NCBI GenBank assembly: GCA_910584695.1
Contig: CAJUBR010000016.1
Span: forward strand, 1-41,309
Source of the DNA: an uncultured Lachnospiraceae bacterium
GTDB taxonomy: Bacteria > Bacillota > Clostridia > Lachnospirales > Lachnospiraceae
Direction: 5' to 3'
DNA: 41,309 nucleotides
Positions 24,427 through 33,091 of this stretch are shown here, piece after piece. Numbering within the stretch: the first letter of the stretch is position 1; each line of letters opens with the position of its first letter. The translations under genes and the position numbers were made by a program. The notes beneath the pieces were generated by a model that had not been told where the DNA came from, did not search any database, and saw only the letters and a program-made list of their open reading frames with translations.

Positions 24427-26526
24427 TTATTTCCTGTTAACAGACCGCTTTCCTCCCGCACCGTCTTTCTTATTTTTATAAAACTGTGCCGCATAATCAA
24501 AGCAGGTTCTCAACTGATACTGGTTATTCATGCCCTTTACGGCATCCGTCCGTTTCTGAATAAAATCCTCCAGCTTTTTCATATATTCTTCCTCGGTAAT
24601 GGTTCCCTCTGCCACATAGGAAAGTCCTTTTTCCCAGCTTGCAGTCAGCTCCGGATTCAGCAGGGATTTAATGGAAGACGCCACCACATCATGTATCATC
24701 TCACCCATCTGGGTCGGTGTAATAATCTGGGTCTTCTTGTTCAAATTCAGGTATTTGTTATTTACCAGTTTCTTAATGATCTCCGCACGGGTTGCAGACG
24801 TTCCAATCCCGCTGCCCTTAATCTGTGCCCGCAGCTCCTCATCCTCTATCAGCTGCCCTGCATTCTCCATGGCAAGAATTAATGTTCCCGAACTGTAGCG
24901 TTTAGGCGGTGAAGTTTCCCCTTCTTTTATTTCAAAGCCGTTTACCGGAAGCTTCATTCCTTTTTTTAGCAGCATTGCCGCCTCCACCATTGCCTTAGAA
25001 TATTTTTCTTCCTCTTCTTTTTGTTTCCCAAAAGAATATACCATAATCGGAAGATATCCGGGCTCTACTAATACCCTGAAACCTGCAAATAATTTTTCCC
25101 CATTCCGATTCAGTGTCAATGCTAATTTCTGGTAGACTGCCGGTGGATAAAAAATACTTAAAAAACGACGCACGATTACTTCGTATATCTTCTTCGCCGT
25201 ATCGTGAAGACTGTTAAATGCATTTAACCCCTGTCCAGTGGGAATAATCGCATAATGATCTGTAATCTGTTTATCATTTACATACCTTGTCTTTGCAATC
25301 CCCTTGTAAGTTCCGTTTTGCAAAATCCATTCCGCATATCCCCTCATGGAAGGAATATTTTTAAGCCCCGAAATATTCTTGTATATCTCCTTGCTCACTG
25401 CTGTAGACAACACTCTGGCATCCGTTCTCGGATAGGTTACCATTTTTTTCTCATATAGTTCCTGCACAACCTTTAAGGTTTCATCCGGACTGATTTTAAA
25501 AAGCCGGGAACAGTCATTTTGAAGTTCTGCCAGATTATAGAGTAGCGGAGCATTTTTATTCTCCTTCTTTTTTTCCACCTTTTCAATCAGCACGAGAGGC
25601 TGCCCGGTTTCAGAATTTCCAATCCCCATAGTTTGCCCTGCCATCCGGGTGGTATCCTCTATCGGAACTACAGGTTCCGCATAATCTCCCGAAAGTTCTT
25701 CTATCAGCTTTTTAGCATCCTTTTCTTCTTTAAACCCGTTTTCCTTATAAAGCAGTGGAGATTGAAAATATCTGGTTCCCTCCACTGCTTTCCACTCTGC
25801 CTCAAAGGTTCCGTCTGCAAGAACGATATTTCCTATCACTCTATAAAATGGCGTCTTTACAAACTGGCGGATTTCCCGCTCTCTTCTTACAATCATTCCC
25901 AATACACAGGTCATAACGCGCCCTACAGAAATAACACATTTATCCCTGCCTAAATAATTCTTCACCGTATAGCTGTATTTCAAAGTGAGTATTCTGGAAA
26001 AATTAATACCCATCAGATAATCTTCCTTTGCACGGAGATAAGCAGAAGCCGAAAGATTATCATATTCATGTATATTCTTTGCCTCTTTAATACCTCGGAG
26101 AATTTCTTCCTCCGTCTGAGAATCAATCCATACTCTCCGTTTCTCCTTGGTATCCGGCACCTCTGCCATCTGGTCCACCAAACGGTATATATATTCCCCT
26201 TCTCTTCCCGAGTCGGTACAGACATAAATACATGCCACATCCGCACGGTTTAGCAGTTCCTTTACAATATTAAATTGTTTTGACACACCATCAATTACCT
26301 GATACTTAAACGTGTCCGGAAAAAATGGCAGAGTCTCCACACTCCATTTTTTAAGTGCCGGATCATATTCCTCCGGATAGCTCATCGTCACCAAATGTCC
26401 GACACACCAGGTTACAATGGAATCCTCAGACTCGATATAACCGTCCCTGTTGCCGCCATTTACCTTTAACGCCTTCGCAAATTCCCTGGCAACGCTGGGT
26501 TTTTCTGCTATGTATAAATTCTTCAA
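24427..26526 (-). CDS. topB: DNA topoisomerase III (type IA)
   Basis: A type IA topoisomerase that relaxes and decatenates DNA through a 5'-phosphotyrosine. Toprim motifs are LYIAEKPSVAREFAKAL at the N-terminus and TDSGREGEYIYR near residue 104. The active-site tyrosine is in MVTYPRTDARVLS (Tyr365 in the 699-residue form), followed by GIGTSATRAEIIKKL near 575. It lacks zinc fingers, as expected for TopB. An in-frame GTG at 26571 has no ribosome binding site. The TTG at 26526 begins MKNLYIAEKPS, the usual start of the family, with AAGG eight bases upstream, so TTG is chosen. A chromosomal TopB is likely, although plasmid-type relatives exist. Divergent promoter region with the next gene. Confidence 0.93.
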   Translation of the reverse strand: MKNLYIAEKPSVAREFAKALKVNGGNRDGYIESEDSIVTWCVGHLVTMSYPEEYDPALKKWSVETLPFFPDTFKYQVIDGVSKQFNIVKELLNRADVACIYVCTDSGREGEYIYRLVDQMAEVPDTKEKRRVWIDSQTEEEILRGIKEAKNIHEYDNLSASAYLRAKEDYLMGINFSRILTLKYSYTVKNYLGRDKCVISVGRVMTCVLGMIVRREREIRQFVKTPFYRVIGNIVLADGTFEAEWKAVEGTRYFQSPLLYKENGFKEEKDAKKLIEELSGDYAEPVVPIEDTTRMAGQTMGIGNSETGQPLVLIEKVEKKKENKNAPLLYNLAELQNDCSRLFKISPDETLKVVQELYEKKMVTYPRTDARVLSTAVSKEIYKNISGLKNIPSMRGYAEWILQNGTYKGIAKTRYVNDKQITDHYAIIPTGQGLNAFNSLHDTAKKIYEVIVRRFLSIFYPPAVYQKLALTLNRNGEKLFAGFRVLVEPGYLPIMVYSFGKQKEEEEKYSKAMVEAAMLLKKGMKLPVNGFEIKEGETSPPKRYSSGTLILAMENAGQLIEDEELRAQIKGSGIGTSATRAEIIKKLVNNKYLNLNKKTQIITPTQMGEMIHDVVASSIKSLLNPELTASWEKGLSYVAEGTITEEEYMKKLEDFIQKRTDAVKGMNNQYQLRTCFDYAAQFYKNKKDGAGGKRSVNRK

Positions 26527-26580
26527 ATAAAATACCTTACTTTCTATCATATTTACATCACATTCACGCACAATGCACTT

Positions 26581-26609
26581 ATTTTAACTTGAAACCCATT
26601 TTTTGTAAA
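26581..26609 (-). promoter_or_regulatory. Probable sigma-A promoter of topB
   Basis: Minus strand: -35 TTTACA (26609-26604), 17-base spacer, -10 TAAAAT (26586-26581). The start would lie about 50 bases before the TTG start codon. Confidence 0.6.
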
Positions 26610-26711
26610 CCTGCACTTTTGATTTTATATCCATTTTCTATCAATTCAGCCTACATTTTTAACAAAAGGACTGAACTGCTATCCAATCCGTTTACAATTG
26701 ACCGTAACTTC

Positions 26712-26740
26712 TTGCGTCTGCCAAAAAAAAATGCTATGAT
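26712..26740 (+). promoter_or_regulatory. Sigma-A promoter of BMP/phosphoesterase operon
   Basis: -35 TTGCGT (26712-26717), 17-base spacer containing nine A, -10 TATGAT (26735-26740). Confidence 0.65.
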
Positions 26741-26816
26741 GTAGCCGTAAAAGAAAAAGTGCATACAATAGAAAAGGATGCTGAAAAAACAGTATCCGAG
26801 AAAGGTCGTGAAAAAC

Positions 26817-28754
26817 ATGGCATATGATGATTATATAAAAGCACAGAAAATGGGAATTAAAGCATTTAAGACTTCTACCGCAAAGGGGCAGTATCCTTAC
26901 CTTCCTGTGTTAGACGAGATTTTGTCTCACGCTGACATCGAGTGTGAAGTCAATCTCGGAATTGTGAATATTCCCTTAAATCAGGTAGTCGGTACCAGTA
27001 CCTTCGGACGCACTCAGGCATTTGCTTCCAATTTTATGCCTCTGCTTAACTATAGCAGCGAATTTGGTGCAAAGTGGTCTCATTTAGTGGATGCACAGAT
27101 TGAAGAGGGAATCCGGGATGCCGTTAAAGTATACGAATATATGAATAAATACTATGTGGTGGAAGGAAATAAACGCGTCAGTGTATTAAAATATTTTAAT
27201 GCTCCTACCATTACTGCAGAGGTAACAAGAAAGGTTCCGAAACGAAGTGAGGATTTGGAAAATCAAATTTATTATGAATTTATGGATTTTTATGATCTCA
27301 CTAAAATTAACTATATCCAATTTTCCCAATTGGGAAGTTACGAAAAACTGCTGGCTGCTACCGGTAAAAACATGACGGAAGCATGGACAGAAGATGAATG
27401 CAAGGATTTTTCCTCTTTCCATGTAGCATTCAGTAAAGCTTACAAAGAACTTGGCGGCGACAGCCTCGATAATATAACCTGTGGAGACGCTCTTCTTTTT
27501 TATCTTTCCCTTTATCCATACGAAGAGTCAAAGGAGATGTTAAGTTCCGAAATCAAGGTTAATTTAGAAAAGATCTGGTCGGAAATTTTACTTCTTGATG
27601 CAGATGATACCGTTGAATTACTTATGGACCCTACAGAGGATATCAATATTATAGATTCAGTCATCAATAAAATTCGTTCTCCAAAGAAAAAGAAGGTTGC
27701 CTTTGTATATGATAAAGATCCTTCCGTTTCGGACTGGATTTACGGTCATGAACTAGGCAGAATCCATTTAGATGAAACATTTGGTGAAGAAATCGAAACG
27801 CAGGCTTTTATTACAAGTGATGTGAATGACAATGCGGAAGAGTTATTGGAACAAATTTGCAATGACGGATATGATATCATCTTCACCGTCACTCCAAAAT
27901 TAATTAAAGCATGCTTAAAGATTGCCGTAACACACCCCAACGTCAAAATCCTTAACTGTGCATTAAACTCCTCGCATAATGCAGTGCGTACATACTATAC
28001 CCGCATGTATGAAGCCAAATTCTTAACCGGAATCATTGCCGGTGCAATGTGTAAAAATGATAAGATTGGATATATCGCGGACTATCCGATTTATGGTGTT
28101 GCTGCGAATATCAACGCCTTTGCCCTGGGTGCAAAAATGGTCAATCCCAGAGCAAAGATATTTTTGCAATGGTCCACTTTAAAAGATGACAATATTGAAG
28201 AATATTTTAAGGAACGGGGAATCACCTATATTTCCACTCAGGATATGATCACGCCCCAGCATGTAAACCGCCAGTTTGGACTCTATGTGGAAAAAAATGA
28301 TTCTACAAAGAATCTGGCAATGCCAATCTATCATTGGGGTGCCTTTTATGAAGAACTAGTTAACAGCATTATGCGTGGTTCCTGGAAATCCGAGGAATCC
28401 GGCGACAGCAAAGCACTCAATTACTGGTGGGGACTTTCTGCCGGTGTAATTGATGTGATTTGTTCAAACAAACTGCCAATCGGCACAACAAAACTGGTCA
28501 ATCTGATGAAACAATCTATTTCCACTGGATTTTTCCATCCATTTGCCGGACCAATCACAGACCAGGAAGGCAGTATACGATGCAGTGAAACAGACATACT
28601 AACACCAGAAGAAATTATGACCATGGACTGGCTAACAGATAATGTAATCGGTACCATTCCAACGATTGACGATCTGGATGATGAAGCAAAGCCCGTTGTT
28701 TTTTTAAGAGGCCTAAACACAACTACCGATAAGGGAGGAACATCTTTACTATGA
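26817..28754 (+). CDS. Cytoplasmic BMP/PnrA-family protein with ParB-like N-terminal region
   Basis: A 645-residue protein with two parts. Residues about 45-140 resemble a ParB/sulfiredoxin-like fold (NIPLNQVVGTSTFGRTQAF, then YVVEGNKRVSVLKYFNAP). From about residue 300 it is a basic-membrane-protein/PnrA-type periplasmic-binding fold (KKKKVAFVYDKD, the segment NSSHNAVRTYYTRMYEAKFL, GIIAGAMCKNDKIGYIADYP). PnrA proteins bind purine nucleosides outside the cell, but this protein has no signal peptide, lipobox or membrane segment, so it should be intracellular. The ATG at 26817 gives MAYDDYIKAQ; AAAGG lies 11 bases upstream, while the in-frame ATG at 26778 has no usable site. Its stop overlaps the phosphoesterase start (ATGA). 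Its ligand and role are unknown; a nucleoside sensor is a reasonable inference. Confidence 0.85.
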   Translation: MAYDDYIKAQKMGIKAFKTSTAKGQYPYLPVLDEILSHADIECEVNLGIVNIPLNQVVGTSTFGRTQAFASNFMPLLNYSSEFGAKWSHLVDAQIEEGIRDAVKVYEYMNKYYVVEGNKRVSVLKYFNAPTITAEVTRKVPKRSEDLENQIYYEFMDFYDLTKINYIQFSQLGSYEKLLAATGKNMTEAWTEDECKDFSSFHVAFSKAYKELGGDSLDNITCGDALLFYLSLYPYEESKEMLSSEIKVNLEKIWSEILLLDADDTVELLMDPTEDINIIDSVINKIRSPKKKKVAFVYDKDPSVSDWIYGHELGRIHLDETFGEEIETQAFITSDVNDNAEELLEQICNDGYDIIFTVTPKLIKACLKIAVTHPNVKILNCALNSSHNAVRTYYTRMYEAKFLTGIIAGAMCKNDKIGYIADYPIYGVAANINAFALGAKMVNPRAKIFLQWSTLKDDNIEEYFKERGITYISTQDMITPQHVNRQFGLYVEKNDSTKNLAMPIYHWGAFYEELVNSIMRGSWKSEESGDSKALNYWWGLSAGVIDVICSNKLPIGTTKLVNLMKQSISTGFFHPFAGPITDQEGSIRCSETDILTPEEIMTMDWLTDNVIGTIPTIDDLDDEAKPVVFLRGLNTTTDKGGTSLL

Positions 28755-29347
28755 AAATACTTGTACTTGCAGATGAAGAATCCAAATACCTATGGGACTA
28801 TTTCGAAAAAAGTAAGCTGAACGATATTGATTTAATCATATCCTGTGGGGACTTAAAACCACAATATTTATCATTTTTAGCTACCTTTGCCAAGGTGCCG
28901 ATTCTCTATGTGCATGGCAATCACGATGCAGTATATGATACAACACCCCCGGAGGGCTGTATCTGCATCGATGACGATCTTTATGTCTATAACGGAATCC
29001 GTATTCTGGGACTGGGTGGTTCGAGATGCTATAACTATGGCAGTTACCAGTACACAGAAAAGGAAATGCAAAAACGAATCCGTAAATTAAAAAGAAAGCT
29101 GAAAAAAAATAATGGCTTTGACATACTGGTCACCCACGCACCTGCAAGTGGTTTCAATGACGGTGAAGATTTACCACATGCCGGATTTGAAGCCTTTCAT
29201 ACACTTTTGGACAAGTATTTTCCAAAATACTTTGTTCATGGACATGTTCATCTTAATTACAAGTGGAATCAACAGCGAGAGTGTCAGTATAACGAACACA
29301 CTACCGTTATCAATGCATTTGAGCGCTATGTATTTGAATATAAATAA
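28751..29347 (+). CDS. Metallophosphoesterase, calcineurin-like, with DEE motif I
   Basis: The 198-residue protein has the dimetal phosphoesterase motifs in order: ADEES near residue 7 where DxH is expected, SCGDLKPQYL near 30, YVHGNHD near 53, VTHAPASG near 124 and HGHVHLNY near 157. In motif I a glutamate takes the place of histidine, and the family usually tolerates little change there, so metal coordination may differ. It is cytoplasmic with no signal peptide. The start overlaps the BMP-family stop by four bases, with GGGAGG 12 bases upstream, implying coupled translation. Substrates in related proteins include phosphodiesters, nucleotides and phosphoproteins. A link to nucleoside sensing by the partner is inferred only from the pairing. 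A bidirectional terminator follows. Confidence 0.9.
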   Translation: MKILVLADEESKYLWDYFEKSKLNDIDLIISCGDLKPQYLSFLATFAKVPILYVHGNHDAVYDTTPPEGCICIDDDLYVYNGIRILGLGGSRCYNYGSYQYTEKEMQKRIRKLKRKLKKNNGFDILVTHAPASGFNDGEDLPHAGFEAFHTLLDKYFPKYFVHGHVHLNYKWNQQRECQYNEHTTVINAFERYVFEYK

Positions 29348-29348
29348 T

Positions 29349-29410
29349 ATAAAAATGCACAAACATAAGAGTCTGCTATTTCAAAGCTTCTCATGTCTGT
29401 GCATTTTTAT
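29349..29410. terminator. Bidirectional terminator
   Basis: ATAAAAATGCACAAACAT (29349-29366) pairs with ATGTCTGTGCATTTTTAT (29393-29410) at 17 of 18 positions. A- and T-runs at the ends let it act for the phosphoesterase gene (plus) and the zinc-ribbon membrane gene (minus). Confidence 0.85.
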
Positions 29411-29430
29411 CATGTTATCAGATATAAAAT

Positions 29431-30288
29431 TTAATCCTCTAACTCCTCTTTTGCCTCATCCAAAGCCTTTTTAAACTTTTCCCGTACCTCCTGCTGTTCT
29501 TCGGGGCTCAAATCATCCCAGCTTCTATTTTTAAAAAATATATATCCGCTGTTTTTTGCCTCCTCAAGCAGATTGGAAATTGCTTCATTCACTTCTTCAT
29601 CCGTCACATTTTCATTATAAGTAATATCATATTTATCCAGGATCTGTTTCATTGCATCCATATCTACGTCAACAGAATCTGTTTTTCCGTCTATCCGAAA
29701 CAATTCCTTTCCGCTTTTGTCCTTAACAATCACCTGATCTTCATCTGCATGAATACTGACCCCCTCTTCCCCGAACAGGACATCTAAATCATTCAATGTT
29801 TCAATTACATTATAATCGTCCAGCTTGGAAACAAATTTTGCACCTTCTCCTATGATACCTACAACACTGTTTATTAAAAATGCAATCAGCAAAATAACTG
29901 CTGCCACAATACCGGCCAGAGTTGAAAAAAATCCAATTAAAATACGGCGTTGTGATTTACGGAATGCCTCATCCTCCTGTGCTGTTTCAATTACCGGTAC
30001 TAATTCTTCTCCACAGTTCGAACAGTATTTCGTGTTACCATTCACGGACTTCATACAGTTTGAACAGGTTACCTTATTGGAATCCATTCTGACAATCAAA
30101 TAAATAATCAAACCGATACAGCTTGGAACCAGCAAAACGACAAGCATCCATATGATTCCATTCATCCCTTTATGTTGTGCGTCACGGTATGTCCATACGC
30201 ATAACAGAATTGTCAATACCAAAACTGCTATTGCAATCAAAGCCCCTATAAATATTGAAGCCGAAATTGAGCCTAAAGTTCCTATCAT
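29431..30288 (-). CDS. Zinc-ribbon membrane protein of ECF sigma operon
   Basis: A 285-residue membrane protein. Two N-terminal helices (about 12-33 and 44-66, with WTYRDAQHKGMNG between them, as in the PLD-nuclease N-terminal domain) are followed by a zinc ribbon CSNCMKSVNGNTKYCSNCGE at about 75-94. A third helix lies at about 116-142, and a long acidic exported domain follows (roughly 145-285), ending in charged helices (DLSPEEQQEVREKFKKALDE). GGAGGATAGG precedes the ATG. It is the last gene of a three-gene unit with the ECF sigma factor and its likely anti-sigma partner, so it is probably part of the same envelope signalling system. Family not recognised. Confidence 0.8.
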   Translation of the reverse strand: MIGTLGSISASIFIGALIAIAVLVLTILLCVWTYRDAQHKGMNGIIWMLVVLLVPSCIGLIIYLIVRMDSNKVTCSNCMKSVNGNTKYCSNCGEELVPVIETAQEDEAFRKSQRRILIGFFSTLAGIVAAVILLIAFLINSVVGIIGEGAKFVSKLDDYNVIETLNDLDVLFGEEGVSIHADEDQVIVKDKSGKELFRIDGKTDSVDVDMDAMKQILDKYDITYNENVTDEEVNEAISNLLEEAKNSGYIFFKNRSWDDLSPEEQQEVREKFKKALDEAKEELED

Positions 30289-30300
30289 TTTCCTATCCTC

Positions 30301-30690
30301 CTAAAAAATATGTGCATTGTAATAAAAATTCATTTTCCATAGACTGATTCCTGTAATCAGCCAGCTGGCTGTAATCTGTATTATCATTCCAATTAGCTGC
30401 AGCTTAAGCAATCCATTTGAAATCATATGAACAAGATTCGGCATGATAAAAAACTCATCTAAATTAACCACAAGATACAACGTAAACATAATGAAAAATC
30501 CTGCAACTGCAATTACGGTACTTAAAAATGCAGGAAGCCACCAAACAGAAATGCTGTTTTCCTGCATAACGGATTTACACTTTAACCGGTTCTTTAAACG
30601 GACATTCACGCCTTGTGGAATATGATCATGCCCATAGGCTGCCTTTAGCATACGGTCAATTTTGTTTTGGTCTGTTTTAAGCTGTTCCAT
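30301..30690 (-). CDS. Probable anti-sigma membrane protein
   Basis: The 129-residue protein has a cytoplasmic N-terminus of about 47 residues rich in basic and acidic side chains (QNKIDRMLKAAYGHDHIPQG, then a basic segment) and two to three membrane helices (about 49-75, 80-96 and 98-118). Its ATG directly abuts the stop of the ECF sigma gene, with AGGAACG-like pairing upstream. Small membrane proteins placed directly after an ECF sigma gene are usually its anti-sigma factor. I do not see the HxxxCxxC zinc motif of ZAS proteins, so it is either a different class or a non-canonical one. Role is inferred from position and topology. Confidence 0.7.
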   Translation of the reverse strand: MEQLKTDQNKIDRMLKAAYGHDHIPQGVNVRLKNRLKCKSVMQENSISVWWLPAFLSTVIAVAGFFIMFTLYLVVNLDEFFIMPNLVHMISNGLLKLQLIGMIIQITASWLITGISLWKMNFYYNAHIF

Positions 30691-31209
30691 TTAACGTTCC
30701 TCCATTTCTTTCCGTAGCTGTACTTTTGCTTTATTAAGACGGCTTTTTACCGTTCCCTTTGGAATTTTTAACGCCTTTGCGATGTCCTGCAAGGATAACT
30801 CACCCGCATAAAAAAGAAGGATTACCTGTTTTTGTTTATCCGGTAAACGATCTACACATTTTTTTAAATAGTTTATTTCTTCTTTCTTGATCATCTGTTC
30901 TAACACATTATTCTCACTTCTTATATCCTCTATCTGCACTCCTTCTTCCTCACTGGAAATTGTAGGAGCAATCCGCTCATGTCTGGCATAAGTGCTTTTA
31001 TGATTCCGCCATATATTGGCTGCCACTGACATCAGCCATGCCTTTGGATTCTTACTAAAAGATATTCTTTTATGCAGTTCAAATGCCTTTAAAAATGTCT
31101 GCTGATACAAATCCTCTGCATCCTCTAATGTATATGTAATACTCCGGCAGTAACGGTAAACAGAAGCCCCATACTGTTCTACCAGCAGTTCTATATCGCA
31201 AGCGTCCAC
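30691..31209 (-). CDS. ECF-type RNA polymerase sigma factor
   Basis: The 172-residue protein has region 2 (VYRYCRSITYTLEDAEDLYQ, then QTFLKAFELHKRISF and PKAWLMSVAANIWRNHKS) and region 4 (LPDKQKQVILLFYAGELSLQ, then DIAKALKIPKGTVKSRLNKA), with no region 3, as in extracytoplasmic-function sigma factors. It should redirect transcription on an envelope signal. The start is a GTG at 31207-31209 with AGGAGG seven bases upstream. The next two genes are the probable anti-sigma factor (no gap) and a zinc-ribbon membrane protein (10-base gap). A possible autoregulatory element TGAACC lies about 50 bases upstream, but no convincing -10 element was found. Confidence 0.93.
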   Translation of the reverse strand: MDACDIELLVEQYGASVYRYCRSITYTLEDAEDLYQQTFLKAFELHKRISFSKNPKAWLMSVAANIWRNHKSTYARHERIAPTISSEEEGVQIEDIRSENNVLEQMIKKEEINYLKKCVDRLPDKQKQVILLFYAGELSLQDIAKALKIPKGTVKSRLNKAKVQLRKEMEER

Positions 31210-31275
31210 AAACTCACCTCCTACCAGTTATTGTTACAAGTTGAGGAAAGGTTCATTTTTTTCGGTCTGAATTTT

Positions 31276-31434
31276 TTATTGAAAAGGTTTTCCAGCTGAT
31301 AGGTAAAATCGTACAATCAAGGTATTGACTGCATCCAATTCAGAACATTCATCATTTTCATGCCATTGATCCAAGGTTTCATATAGCGGGTCTGTATCCT
31401 TTATCCGGTTATTTTCATCATATTCGTAATTCAT
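31276..31434 (-). CDS. Small 52-residue acidic protein
   Basis: The reading frame MNYEYDENNRIKDTDPLYE... ending YLSAGKPFQ lies between the AlkD-like gene and the ECF sigma gene. AAGGAG is 11 bases before the ATG. It is strongly acidic (many D and E) with a hydrophobic patch VNTLIVRFYLS near the C-terminus; no membrane helix. Coding is plausible from composition and a ribosome binding site but not certain. No family is recognised. Confidence 0.5.
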   Translation of the reverse strand: MNYEYDENNRIKDTDPLYETLDQWHENDECSELDAVNTLIVRFYLSAGKPFQ

Positions 31435-31488
31435 GCTGCTGTCATCTCCTTTTTAATATACTGCTTCATAAATTTAACCAATTCCTGT

Positions 31489-32247
31489 TTACTTTCTTTT
31501 TCTCCCCTTTAAAAATCCTTTTACTTCATCTGTCGGAATTTTAGATTCTATAATCTTTTGTAATGCTTTATTATATGTCACATCATCAAGATGATTTTTT
31601 TCTATAAGACACATCGCATGATATGGATATGTACAAAAAGCTTCCGCAATCAGCCATGATGCTGCCATAGATGCATAGTAACCTTGTGGATAGTCTCTGT
31701 CTATGCTTTTCAATATTTTATCTACATACAGTCCTGCTTCCTCATTTTTATTTTCCATATCTGATAACACAACCTGCCGTAATCTTGATATTTTGTGTCC
31801 CTTAGCATCACATTTTAACAAATGCTGCATCATGATAATTAATGCAACCCGTACCTCAAATTCCCTATCTGACTGCAGATAAGGCTGTATATAGTCCCAC
31901 GTTCTCTCTCTATCCTTTTGAAAAATATTCATTCCCATAAATACGCTGTCGCAAATAGACCAGTTATCTACCATCGGAATAAATGCAGTAATATAAGGCA
32001 GCATTTCATCCATATCTCCGGATGCATAGCTAAGAACCATTCCCCTTAACATCCGTTCCTCAAAATAAATATCTCCCTCTGCAATTGCTCTTTTCCAATC
32101 TGATTTTGCAATCTGTTTTGCCAGCTTACGAAGTTCCGGCAAGCGGATTCCCAACATATTTTTTACTCCGGGAATCAGACCGGATGAAAATTTCCGGTAG
32201 CCTGATTCTGACATGGCAGTTAGTTGTTCCCTTATATCCTCTATCAT
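31489..32247 (-). CDS. DNA alkylation repair glycosylase, AlkD-like (HEAT repeat)
   Basis: A HEAT-like-repeat DNA glycosylase family protein that removes alkylated bases without flipping them. Of the diagnostic residues, the DNW motif is present at Asp94-Trp96 in MVDNWSICDS, with Asp100 as the probable catalytic-site aspartate, and a second tryptophan is in AASWLIAEAF near 195. Other AlkD features are MLGIRLPELRKLAK near residue 31 and FEERMLRGMVLSYA near 62. The length, 252, is normal. AAGGAG lies five bases before the ATG. It is 54 bases downstream of a minus-strand membrane protein and may share its promoter at 33057-33085. Confidence 0.9.
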   Translation of the reverse strand: MIEDIREQLTAMSESGYRKFSSGLIPGVKNMLGIRLPELRKLAKQIAKSDWKRAIAEGDIYFEERMLRGMVLSYASGDMDEMLPYITAFIPMVDNWSICDSVFMGMNIFQKDRERTWDYIQPYLQSDREFEVRVALIIMMQHLLKCDAKGHKISRLRQVVLSDMENKNEEAGLYVDKILKSIDRDYPQGYYASMAASWLIAEAFCTYPYHAMCLIEKNHLDDVTYNKALQKIIESKIPTDEVKGFLKGRKRK

Positions 32248-32301
32248 ATAGTCTCCTTATCTGTTATAGAAAAATAAAGCTTTGCTTCGGTTGGTGACAT
32301 C

Positions 32302-32991
32302 TTAGCTTTTTTTCCTTGTAATTACAATAAGTACTGTACTAATCGTGATATATAGTACCATCCCGATTGACACAATCGTCCAAGTCCTTTTACCTGTTGA
32401 TACTTTATCAAGCAGGTAGTTTTGCCTAAACCAATATCCTGATGCATCCACATACCATTTGGTTGCATCCGCAGTGTTCAGATCATATTCAGCATCAATA
32501 TTTTCAAGTGGTTTATAAGAGTTTTGATATTTCTTTTGCTCACCAACAGGAAATACAATGGTATCCTCTGATAAATCCAGTGCCCTTTCAAAAATTCTTA
32601 CCGGAATGCGGTTTCCATCCTCTAACTCTACTACATAAATACGGTCATAAGTTCTATCCTCCTCAAATACATAAGCAATTGCCATAGCAAATGGATTGGA
32701 TTGAAACGCACCCTTCGTCCGGTCTGCATTATTATAGTAATAATCGGTCTTTGTTAATTTATTCTTATCTGCTTTAACCGCAAAACGTCCCCTTCCCTTA
32801 CCTGCCTCTTCCAAATCCTTCATTGTACTTACCACCCTGACACTGCTGTCTGCCGGCATTCCAATTTCATAATCCGAAGCCTCTGCCTGTTTATATGCCT
32901 TTTTTTCAACCGGAATAAAATAATTCACAAATCCAACAATAATAACTAATGCAAATGCAGCTAATACGATATCTGCCCTTACTCTTTTCAT
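32302..32991 (-). CDS. Two-helix membrane protein, function unknown
   Basis: The 229-residue protein has a membrane helix at about 8-27 (IVLAAFALVIIVGFVNYFIP), an exported domain of about 170 residues rich in tyrosine, aspartate and lysine, and a C-terminal helix near 205-225 followed by RKKS. Both ends should face the cytoplasm. No enzyme motif is visible. AAGGAG precedes the ATG by nine bases, and a good sigma-A promoter lies about 70 bases upstream, so it probably heads a unit with the AlkD-like gene. I do not recognise the family. Confidence 0.8.
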   Translation of the reverse strand: MKRVRADIVLAAFALVIIVGFVNYFIPVEKKAYKQAEASDYEIGMPADSSVRVVSTMKDLEEAGKGRGRFAVKADKNKLTKTDYYYNNADRTKGAFQSNPFAMAIAYVFEEDRTYDRIYVVELEDGNRIPVRIFERALDLSEDTIVFPVGEQKKYQNSYKPLENIDAEYDLNTADATKWYVDASGYWFRQNYLLDKVSTGKRTWTIVSIGMVLYITISTVLIVITRKKS

Positions 32992-33056
32992 CTTATCTTT
33001 CTCCTTGATTGTTTTCGCTTTTTCCTATTATGCCTTTATCATATGTTGTCCTCAAC

Positions 33057-33085
33057 ATTATAAAATAGATCATACTATTTGACAA
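33057..33085 (-). promoter_or_regulatory. Sigma-A promoter for membrane protein/AlkD unit
   Basis: Minus strand: -35 TTGTCA (33085-33080), 17-base spacer, -10 TATAAT (33062-33057). It is just downstream of the glnN terminator. Confidence 0.8.
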
Positions 33086-33091
33086 GAATAC

